From: an uncultured Planctomycetaceae bacterium
GTDB taxonomy: Bacteria; Planctomycetota; Planctomycetia; Pirellulales; Thermoguttaceae
Length of the DNA stretch: 5,038 nucleotides
Direction: 5' to 3'
Assembly (NCBI GenBank): GCA_947307005.1
Contig: CAMZHY010000305.1
Span: forward strand, 1 to 5,038
Below are positions 1 to 5,038 of this stretch, piece after piece. A model generated the notes under the pieces. The model was not told the origin of the DNA. It ran no database searches and worked only from the letters and a program-made list of their open reading frames with translations. The translations under genes were made by a program, and so were the position numbers. Every line of letters begins with the position of its first letter. The first letter of the stretch is position 1.

Positions 1-711
1 CTTCCCGACTGTTACGGAATCGAGGCGGGACAGTCTGCAGTCGGCGATATTTTCCGTTGGTTTGAACGTTCTCTCGCGCCCGAACGTTATACTAAGACAG
101 GTAAGACGCTGGTTGAGCTTGAAAAAGACGCCGCGCTTCTTTCGCCGGGCGAAAGCGGGCTTTTGGCGCTCGATTGGAATAACGGCAACCGTTGTATTTT
201 GGTCGACACGGCGCTTACCGGCGCTATAATAGGCTCGACGCTGAGTACGACGGCGGCGGAAACGTATCGCGCGCTTGTCGAAAGCACGGCGTACGGCGCT
301 CGCGCGATCGTCGAGCGCCTTGAGGAATATGGCGTGGCGATCAACGAGGTCGTCGTTTGCGGTGGAATCGCGGAAAAGAGCCCTATGACGATACAGATTT
401 ACGCCGACGTCCTCAATCGTCCTCTCAAGATCGCGCGAAGCGCTCAGACGTGCGCGCTCGGCGCGTCTCTCTTTGGCGCGGTCGCGGGCGGCGCGTTTCG
501 TTCGATCTACGACGCCCAGCGCAACGCTGTTGGATACAAAGATTTAGTCTATCGTCCCAATTCCGCCGCAGCCGCCGTTTACGAAAAACTCTTCCGCAAC
601 TATATGAAACTCCATAATTCGTTTGGAGTTAAAGGAACGAGTATCGAACTCTATCCCGTAATGAAAGAACTTATTGCGATTCGCGATTCAGTTCGCGAGT
701 CGAAACGCTGA
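1..711 (+). CDS. araB: L-ribulokinase, C-terminal part (5' end outside window)
   Basis: Cytosolic FGGY-family sugar kinase that phosphorylates L-ribulose with ATP to L-ribulose 5-phosphate, the second step of L-arabinose breakdown. The reading frame is open from base 1 to a TGA at 709-711, giving 236 residues; ribulokinases are about 550-570 long, so roughly the first 320 are upstream, probably with the catalytic aspartate. Seen in the sequence: GIEAGQSAVGDIFRWF at residues 6-21, a ribulokinase hallmark; LDWNNGNR at about 56-63; a helical stretch ETYRALVESTAYGAR; and the C-terminal ATP-binding signature CGGIAEKSP (GGIA encoded at 361-372), followed by ADVLNRPLKIARSAQTCALGASLFGA. This ordering is that of the second FGGY actin-like domain. 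The internal TTG at 163 is not the start, because conserved ribulokinase sequence continues upstream of it. The neighbours araD and araA confirm that the substrate is ribulose rather than another polyol or sugar. The end is intact, with no frameshift. Confidence 0.96.
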   Translation, partial: LPDCYGIEAGQSAVGDIFRWFERSLAPERYTKTGKTLVELEKDAALLSPGESGLLALDWNNGNRCILVDTALTGAIIGSTLSTTAAETYRALVESTAYGARAIVERLEEYGVAINEVVVCGGIAEKSPMTIQIYADVLNRPLKIARSAQTCALGASLFGAVAGGAFRSIYDAQRNAVGYKDLVYRPNSAAAAVYEKLFRNYMKLHNSFGVKGTSIELYPVMKELIAIRDSVRESKR

Positions 712-725
712 CATATTCGTTTGTC

Positions 726-755
726 TCGTCCGATCGCAACGTCGCGGTCGGACGA
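726..755 (+). promoter_or_regulatory. Strong inverted repeat between araB and symporter gene
   Basis: Bases 726-737 pair with 744-755: an 8-bp perfect outer stem (TCGTCCGA / TCGGACGA), one T-G wobble, then three more GC pairs, around a six-base loop AACGTC. It begins 15 bases after the araB stop. No T-run follows (the next bases are TAGATATTATCC), so it is a poor intrinsic terminator. It could be an mRNA hairpin that stabilises the araB 3' end or dampens read-through, or a DNA operator for a dimeric repressor next to an AT-rich promoter-like stretch at 756-765. The sequence shows the symmetry clearly; the role is open. Confidence 0.6.
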
Positions 756-767
756 TAGATATTATCC

Positions 768-806
768 ATGACGCAACTTCTAACGCTTGATTGGGTTTCT
801 TCATGA
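768..806 (+). other. Candidate 12-codon leader ORF overlapping symporter start
   Basis: ATG at 768 opens a short frame reading MTQLLTLDWVSS and ending in TGA at 804-806. The stop overlaps the symporter ATG (803-805) in an ATGA arrangement, the usual geometry of translational coupling. There is no recognisable Shine-Dalgarno before 768, and none before 803 either, which makes re-initiation an attractive way to start the symporter. The peptide is too short for a homology argument, and such an overlap could arise by chance. Confidence 0.25.
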
Positions 807-3028
807 CTTTTATGACAAACTCTCTGCTTTTTGCCCAAACGCTCGGCGCTTCGCTCGACGACTGGGATTGGGCGACGCTTGGGATATATTTCGCCCTTTT
901 GCTCGGACTCGCCTGGTGGGTCGTCTCCCAGAAGAACGAGTCGTCGAAGGATTACTTTCTCGCCGGTAAAAAGGCGGGATGGCTGGTGATCGGCGCGTCT
1001 CTCTTCGCGTCGAACATCGGTTCGGAACACCTTGTCGGACTCGCCGGGACGGGCGCGAGCGACGGGATGGCGATGGCGCATTACGAACTCCACGCGTGGT
1101 GTCTTCTGGTGCTGGGCTGGATTATGGTGCCGTTCTACGAAAGGAGCGGCATTTTCACAACGCCGGAGTTTCTTGAGAAACGTTATTCTCCTTCGGCGCG
1201 TTGGATTCTTTCGCTAATCAGCCTTGTCGCCTACGTTTTCACGAAGATTTCCGTCACGCTTTTCGCGGGCGGCATTGTTTTCAAGGCGTTGTTCCCGGTC
1301 GAATTTATTCCCGGAATCAGCAACTTCTGGGTCGGCGCGGTCGGCATGGTTCTGATTACGGGGCTCTATACGATTCTCGGCGGTCTCCGCGCGGTTCTGT
1401 ATACGGAACTGTTGCAGACGGTCGTTCTGCTCATCGGCGCGGCGAGCGTTCTCTTCATTGGACTTCATCACGTCGGCGGTTGGAATGAACTTAAGAGCGT
1501 CGCTCAGGACGCCAATCTGTACGGGGGCTATAAAATCGTTCTCAACGAAGAAGAGTTCGGCGACCCCGACGCGGAAGTCTTGCAGGAGACCCTGCCGGAT
1601 GGGACGACTCGCGACCTTGTTCTTGTGAGTCCGAAGATCGACGTTATCGGCGCCAATAGAGACGACGAAATCGACGAGATTTCCGAAGAAGAGGCCGTCG
1701 AAGGAGTTGAAGGTGTTGACGAGGCGGTTGAAACGAACGTCGCCGAGGCTGTCGTCGATGAGAACGCCGAAACCGTCGCTGAGAATAATATTGGAGAAAG
1801 CGTTCCCGTCGAAGGGGAGAACGCGCTAGCGGACGACGAAGAAGAAATCGACGTCGAAGAGTATATCGCGAAGACCAACCGAACGGGCAAGTATCTCCTT
1901 CTGTCCGATCTTTCTCGCGAGGAGATCGATTCAATTAAGGGGCGCGTCGACGAGGAGACTTGGAACGCTTATTTCGCCGAACTCGTTTCCGATAGTCCTT
2001 CGATTGACGTGGTCGTTCCAAACCGCGTTCGCGCGATGGCGGACTACTTTAACCTTTGGAAACCGAATTCCCATCCAAAATATCCTTGGTTTGGTCTTCT
2101 TTTCGGCGCGCCGGTCGTCGGTCTGTGGTATTGGTGCACCGACCAGTACATTGTGCAGCGCACGTTAGCGGCGAAGGATCAGCGCGCCGCGCGTCGCGGA
2201 ACGATTTTTGGCGCTTATCTTAAACTCACGCCGGTGTTTATCTTTATTGTGCCAGGCATGATCGCGTATGGTCTTGCCGTTCAGGGCAAGATCAATCCCG
2301 AGGTTCTTTTCGACGGCAACCAGGCGTTCCCGTTGCTCGTTAAAGAAGTGCTCCCGATCGGTATGCGCGGAATCGTTATCGGCGGTCTTCTCGCCGCGCT
2401 TATGAGTTCGCTGGCGTCCGTCTTCAACTCGTGCTCGACGCTCTTTACGATGGACGTCTATAAGAAGTTTGCCCCGAACGCGTCTGAAAAGCGGATGGTT
2501 TGGGTCGGCCGTCTCGCCACGGGCGTCATGGTTTTCCTCGGACTCCTCTGGATCCCGACGATCGCGCTCATGAAAGGTTCGCTTTACAACTACCTCCAGA
2601 GCGTTCAGTCGTACATGGCTCCTCCGATTTTCGCCGTCTTCTTCATCGGCGTTTTCTCTCGCCGCGTCAACGCCGCCGGGTGCCTTACCGCGCTGATCGC
2701 GGGATTCGTCCTCGGCATGGCGCGACTGGGCTGCGAAATCCTCAACGAACTGACGCCCTTTATGGAAGGTTCGTTCCTTCAGTGGTTTGCGACGACCAGT
2801 TACACGTTCATGTGCATCTATCTGACGGTGATCTGCATCTTGCTCCTCTACGGCGTCAGTTTCTTGACGCCTAAGCCGACGCAAGAGCATCTCCAAGGTT
2901 TGACTTACGCGACGGCGACCGTCGAACAGAAGGCCGAGACTCGCGCGAGTTGGAACTGGGTCGACGTCTTGGCGTCCTGCGGGCTTATCGCGATTATCGT
3001 TTGCATTTACGTCTACTTCATCGGTTGA
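803..3028 (+). CDS. SGLT-type sodium/sugar symporter (SSS family) with acidic loop insert
   Basis: Inner-membrane carrier of the solute:sodium symporter family, expected to import a sugar, here probably L-arabinose, with Na+. From ATG 803 it has 741 residues, longer than bacterial relatives of about 500-600. About 14 hydrophobic segments can be seen, the first at 24-43 and the last at 719-740. Hallmarks include NIGSEHLVGLAGTGA (71-85), TTPEFLEKRY (119-128), YTELLQTVVLLIG (200-212), GLWYWCTDQYIVQRTLAAK (440-458) and MSSLASVFNSCSTLFTMD (534-551). Residues equivalent to the SGLT sugar site are all present: N71, H76, E95, Y443, W444, K474 and Q599. The serine pair S535/S536 matches the Na2-site serines of vSGLT. 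The extra length lies between segments 6 and 7 (about 230-425) and contains a tract rich in Glu, Asp, Val and Ala. The start could instead be TTG 791 or ATG 812. None has a clear ribosome binding site; ATG 803 is chosen for its ATGA overlap with a small upstream frame. Family and sugar-transporter role are firm; the substrate is inferred from araB, araD and araA. Confidence 0.93.
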   Translation: MTFMTNSLLFAQTLGASLDDWDWATLGIYFALLLGLAWWVVSQKNESSKDYFLAGKKAGWLVIGASLFASNIGSEHLVGLAGTGASDGMAMAHYELHAWCLLVLGWIMVPFYERSGIFTTPEFLEKRYSPSARWILSLISLVAYVFTKISVTLFAGGIVFKALFPVEFIPGISNFWVGAVGMVLITGLYTILGGLRAVLYTELLQTVVLLIGAASVLFIGLHHVGGWNELKSVAQDANLYGGYKIVLNEEEFGDPDAEVLQETLPDGTTRDLVLVSPKIDVIGANRDDEIDEISEEEAVEGVEGVDEAVETNVAEAVVDENAETVAENNIGESVPVEGENALADDEEEIDVEEYIAKTNRTGKYLLLSDLSREEIDSIKGRVDEETWNAYFAELVSDSPSIDVVVPNRVRAMADYFNLWKPNSHPKYPWFGLLFGAPVVGLWYWCTDQYIVQRTLAAKDQRAARRGTIFGAYLKLTPVFIFIVPGMIAYGLAVQGKINPEVLFDGNQAFPLLVKEVLPIGMRGIVIGGLLAALMSSLASVFNSCSTLFTMDVYKKFAPNASEKRMVWVGRLATGVMVFLGLLWIPTIALMKGSLYNYLQSVQSYMAPPIFAVFFIGVFSRRVNAAGCLTALIAGFVLGMARLGCEILNELTPFMEGSFLQWFATTSYTFMCIYLTVICILLLYGVSFLTPKPTQEHLQGLTYATATVEQKAETRASWNWVDVLASCGLIAIIVCIYVYFIG
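1661..1861 (+). other. Acidic low-complexity tract in symporter loop
   Basis: Encodes symporter residues 287-353 (numbered from ATG 803), of which 29 of 67 are Asp or Glu and none is Lys or Arg. The rest is mostly Val, Ala, Asn and Gly, in degenerate short units such as EAVEGVEGVDEAVE. It sits within a loop of about 195 residues between hydrophobic segments 6 and 7; the same loop in human SGLT1 is roughly 50 residues and extracellular. The frame stays open with host-like codons through the tract, so it is a real part of the protein and not a sequencing artefact or frameshift. By topology it should lie on the outer (periplasmic) face. Its function is unknown. Confidence 0.85.
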
Positions 3029-3043
3029 CGGTCGCGTTTTCGG

Positions 3044-3093
3044 CGGTTCTCTCCTTTGTTTGAGGAGAGAACCGGTTTCTCGTTGACTTTTTT
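3044..3093 (+). terminator. Probable rho-independent terminator or attenuator
   Basis: A perfect 12-bp stem pairs 3044-3055 (CGGTTCTCTCCT) with 3063-3074 (AGGAGAGAACCG) around a seven-base loop. It starts 15 bases after the symporter stop. The tail is T-rich but interrupted (GTTTCTCGTT), with a run of six T at 3088-3093 somewhat further on. On the minus strand the flank would not give a T-tract, so it acts for + strand transcripts if at all. Its place inside an apparent operon suggests partial termination, which would give less araDA than araB-symporter transcript or separate the cluster into two units. Confidence 0.65.
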
Positions 3094-3104
3094 CAAAGGA
3101 TGGG

Positions 3105-3137
3105 CGCGACCTCGCGTCGCGTCGTTCTTTGACGACG
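3105..3137 (+). promoter_or_regulatory. Two mutually exclusive small hairpins before araD
   Basis: CGCGAC (3105-3110) can pair with GTCGCG (3116-3121), and CGTCGT (3120-3125) with ACGACG (3132-3137). Each is a 6-bp stem with a loop of five to six bases. They share bases 3120-3121, so they cannot both form fully. The second stem includes the first G of the araD Shine-Dalgarno (GGAG, 3137-3140). This could modulate araD translation, but the GC-rich local composition makes short stems common. Confidence 0.25.
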
Positions 3138-3140
3138 GAG
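3137..3140 (+). promoter_or_regulatory. Ribosome binding site of araD
   Basis: GGAG lies four bases before the ATG at 3145. The spacing is on the short side, but no better candidate exists nearby, and the resulting N-terminus aligns with that of known AraD proteins. Confidence 0.55.
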
Positions 3141-3144
3141 CGTT

Positions 3145-3843
3145 ATGATTCTTTCCGAACTAAAACAAGAAGTTTTCGACGCGAACCTCAAACTGGTTCA
3201 ATACGGTCTCGTGCTTCATACGTGGGGCAACGCGAGCGGAATTGACCGAGAGAAAGGGCTTGTCGTCATCAAACCGTCGGGCGTTCCTTACGAAACGATG
3301 ACGCCCGACGACATGGTCGTCCTTGAACTCGAGACCGGCAAGGTTGTCGACGGCGCGTTGAAACCGTCGACGGACGCGCCGACGCATCTTGCGATTTATC
3401 GCGCGTTCGAGCGCGTCGGCGGGGCTGTTCACACGCATTCGACCCACGCCGTCGCGTGGGCGCAGGCTCAGCGCGATATTCCCATCGTCGGCACGACTTG
3501 CGCCGATTATTTTTACCGTTCCATTCCCTGCTGCCGTTCGCTGACGCCCGAAGAGATTGAACGCGACTACGAAGGGGAGACGGGGAACGTGATCGTGGAG
3601 ACGTTCCGCGAACGCGGGATTGATCCGATGGCGACTCCGGCGGCGCTGGCGCGCAATCACGGACCGTTCTGCTGGGGCAAGTCGGCGCTCGACGCGGCGT
3701 TCAACGCTTCCGTTCTCGAAGAGTCGGCGAAAATGGCGTTCATGACCGCGATTCTCAATCCCGCGCTTCCCGTCGACGAGGCGCTTATTGAGAAGCATTA
3801 TTCGCGCAAACACGGTCCGAACGCGTATTACGGACAACGCTGA
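3145..3843 (+). CDS. araD: L-ribulose-5-phosphate 4-epimerase
   Basis: Cytosolic zinc enzyme of the class II aldolase/epimerase fold that converts L-ribulose 5-phosphate to D-xylulose 5-phosphate, the last step before the pentose phosphate pathway. It is 232 residues, against 231 for E. coli AraD, and aligns from end to end, which fixes the start. Zinc ligands are H96 and H98 (in VHTHSTHA) and H172 (in NHGPFCWGK). D77 in STDAPTH and D121 in CADYFY match the E. coli catalytic aspartates D76 and D120; H218 and Y229 near the C-terminus (KHYSRKHG, NAYYGQ) are also kept. Phosphate- and substrate-binding motifs TWGNASGID (26-34) and KPSG (43-46) are intact. One oddity is Cys119 where the E. coli enzyme has His in GTTHADYFY. 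The C-terminal NAYYGQ favours AraD over fuculose-phosphate aldolase. The gene is followed after 39 bases by araA without a terminator, so the two are very probably co-transcribed. Confidence 0.97.
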   Translation: MILSELKQEVFDANLKLVQYGLVLHTWGNASGIDREKGLVVIKPSGVPYETMTPDDMVVLELETGKVVDGALKPSTDAPTHLAIYRAFERVGGAVHTHSTHAVAWAQAQRDIPIVGTTCADYFYRSIPCCRSLTPEEIERDYEGETGNVIVETFRERGIDPMATPAALARNHGPFCWGKSALDAAFNASVLEESAKMAFMTAILNPALPVDEALIEKHYSRKHGPNAYYGQR

Positions 3844-3870
3844 CGTTTTGATAGCAACCGTCTGAAATAC

Positions 3871-3875
3871 AGAGG
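3871..3875 (+). promoter_or_regulatory. Ribosome binding site of araA
   Basis: AGAGG seven bases before ATG 3883, the best-spaced Shine-Dalgarno in the window. It supports the choice of this ATG and efficient translation of araA from an araD-araA transcript. Confidence 0.75.
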
Positions 3876-3882
3876 TTTATAT

Positions 3883-5038
3883 ATGTTTAAAGAAAAGTAC
3901 GAAATTTGGTTTCTCACTGGCGCGCAGACGCTCTATGGCGACGAGGCGCTCCGTCAGGTCGACGCTCATTCTCAGGTGGTCGTCGATCGTTTCAACGCAT
4001 GCGGGCGCGTCCCTTGCAAAACGGTCTATTGCGGCACGGTGAAGTCGACCGAAGAAATCGCTCAGAAGTTTCGCGAGGCGAACGAATCTGAAAAATGCGT
4101 GGGCGTCGTTCTTTGGATGCACACGTTTTCGCCGGCGAAGATGTGGATTCGCGGTCTCAAGCTGTTGAACAAGCCGATTCTCCACCTTCATACGCAGTTC
4201 TATCCCGAGATTCCATGGTCGGAAATCGACATGGATTTCATGAATCTCAATCAGAGCGCCCACGGCGATCGCGAATTCGGTCATATCATGACGCGCCTTA
4301 ATAAGCCGCGAAAAGTGGTCGTCGGGCATTGGGACGATCCCGAAGTACAAGATCGCGTCGCGGCGTGGTCGCGCGTTTGCGTCGCGTGGAACGAGTCGAA
4401 CTCGCTCCGCATTATCCGCTTCGGCGACCAGATGAACGACGTCGCCGTGACGGACGGCGACAAGGTCGAGGCGGAGAACGTTTTTGGATATCGCGTCGAG
4501 TATTGTCCCGTCGGCGAGCTGGCGGCCGCCGTAACAAAGGTCGCCGCCTCCGAGGTCGACGCGCTCGTTGCCGAATATGAGAAGGAATACGACTTCGCGG
4601 AGAACTGCCGCCAGCCCGGTTTTGAGCGCGATCAGGTCAAAGAGGCCGCGCGTATTGAAATCGCGCTTCGTTCCGTTCTCGAAAAGTGGAACGCGAAAGC
4701 GTTTACGACGAATTTCGACGATCTTTACGGACTCAATCAGCTTCCTGGGCTCGCGTCTCAACGTCTTATGGCGGAAGGCTACGGTTTCGGCGCGGAAGGG
4801 GACTGGAAGACCGCCGCGCTCGTGCGGACGATGAAGGTCGCCGCGCGGGGACTTCCGGGCGGAACGTCGTTCCTAGAGGATTACGTCTACCATTTCAAGG
4901 GGCAAGGCGCGATTCTTCAGGCGCATATGCTCGAGGTCTGCCCGACAATCGCAAGCGGCAAACCGCGCATGGAGGTTCATCCTCTCGGGATCGGCGGCAA
5001 AGCGGACCCGGCGCGTCTTGTCTTTACGGCGAACGAGG
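3883..5038 (+). CDS. araA: L-arabinose isomerase, N-terminal part (3' end outside window)
   Basis: Cytosolic metal-dependent isomerase converting L-arabinose to L-ribulose, the first step of the pathway. The frame is open from ATG 3883 to the window end, giving 385 complete codons of a protein normally about 500 long; roughly 115 residues lie outside. Seen: WFLTGAQTLYGDEALRQV near the N-terminus (9-26), the family's opening motif; LWMHTFSPAKMWIRGL (78-93); HLHTQFYPEIPW (101-112); MNLNQSAHGDREFG (120-133); GLASQRLMAEGYGFGAEGDW (289-308); GGTSFLEDYVYHF (326-338) and HMLEVCP (348-354). Three of the four metal ligands are visible: E305, E332 and H348, equivalent to E. coli E306, E333 and H350; the fourth (E. 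coli H450) is beyond the window. No frameshift or missing residue is seen. As the last visible gene of the cluster it may be followed by further arabinose genes. The identification is secure. Confidence 0.97.
   Translation, partial: MFKEKYEIWFLTGAQTLYGDEALRQVDAHSQVVVDRFNACGRVPCKTVYCGTVKSTEEIAQKFREANESEKCVGVVLWMHTFSPAKMWIRGLKLLNKPILHLHTQFYPEIPWSEIDMDFMNLNQSAHGDREFGHIMTRLNKPRKVVVGHWDDPEVQDRVAAWSRVCVAWNESNSLRIIRFGDQMNDVAVTDGDKVEAENVFGYRVEYCPVGELAAAVTKVAASEVDALVAEYEKEYDFAENCRQPGFERDQVKEAARIEIALRSVLEKWNAKAFTTNFDDLYGLNQLPGLASQRLMAEGYGFGAEGDWKTAALVRTMKVAARGLPGGTSFLEDYVYHFKGQGAILQAHMLEVCPTIASGKPRMEVHPLGIGGKADPARLVFTANE

Noticed and set aside
791..802. TTG at 791 as the symporter start
   Set aside because: It adds only four residues, has no ribosome binding site, and an ATG in better context follows at 803.
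1528..1890. Minus-strand Ser/Thr-rich frame (120 codons)
   Set aside because: It is the antisense reading of the acidic tract of the symporter (GAA/GAC/GTC codons read as TTC/GTC/GAC-type complements), not an independent low-complexity protein.
2165..2896. Minus-strand open frame (243 codons) opposite the symporter
   Set aside because: The translation is dominated by Arg, Glu and Asp without hydrophobic core or motifs, and it lies entirely within the conserved symporter.
3083..3111. TTGACT as the -35 box of an araD promoter
   Set aside because: The position 17 bases downstream is GCGACC, with no -10-like sequence; the match is probably chance in a T-rich terminator tail.
3100..3132. Ten-codon frame MGATSRRVVL before araD as a leader peptide
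   Set aside because: The only Shine-Dalgarno-like bases (AAAGG) abut the ATG with no spacing, and the peptide has no run of regulatory codons.
3160..3837. Minus-strand open frame (225 codons) opposite araD
   Set aside because: Arg-rich shadow of a full-length conserved AraD.
3877..4761. Long minus-strand open frame (294 codons) opposite araA
   Set aside because: The + strand encodes a clearly conserved AraA. The antisense product is Arg-rich with no recognisable family, as expected from the strong codon bias of a GC-rich gene.

Overview
The window holds most of an L-arabinose catabolic cluster, all on the + strand, in the order araB (3' part) - SGLT-type sodium/sugar symporter - araD - araA (5' part). 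The three enzymes are the full bacterial isomerase route: L-arabinose to L-ribulose (AraA), to L-ribulose 5-phosphate (AraB), to D-xylulose 5-phosphate (AraD), which enters the pentose phosphate pathway. The symporter in the middle is the natural uptake step.

Layout: 1-711 is the C-terminal 236 residues of L-ribulokinase. The 91-base gap 712-802 holds a strong inverted repeat (726-755) and a 12-codon leader-like ORF (768-806) whose TGA overlaps the ATG of the symporter gene as ATGA. 803-3028 is the symporter, 741 residues, with the sugar- and sodium-site residues of the SGLT branch and an unusually long, highly acidic insert in one loop. The 116-base gap 3029-3144 holds a perfect 12-bp hairpin with a T-rich tail, a probable terminator or attenuator, followed by two small, mutually exclusive hairpins next to the araD ribosome binding site. 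3145-3843 is a complete AraD. After 39 bases with a good Shine-Dalgarno comes araA (3883 to the window end), cut after 385 codons.

Organism: a bacterium of moderately high GC with a marked preference for GCG, CGC and GTC codons and TGA stops on all three visible gene ends. A long SGLT-type symporter with an acidic loop insert inside a sugar operon would fit Planctomycetota or relatives in the PVC group, perhaps a gut or polysaccharide-degrading lineage. This is an inference from style, not a demonstrated assignment. No mobile element, CRISPR array, tRNA or rRNA is visible, and no stretch over 300 bases lacks a gene.

I do not see a previously undescribed system here. The parts worth a second look are the acidic insert of the symporter, the SGLT1-like sugar site in a pentose operon, and the regulatory structures in the two larger intergenic gaps.
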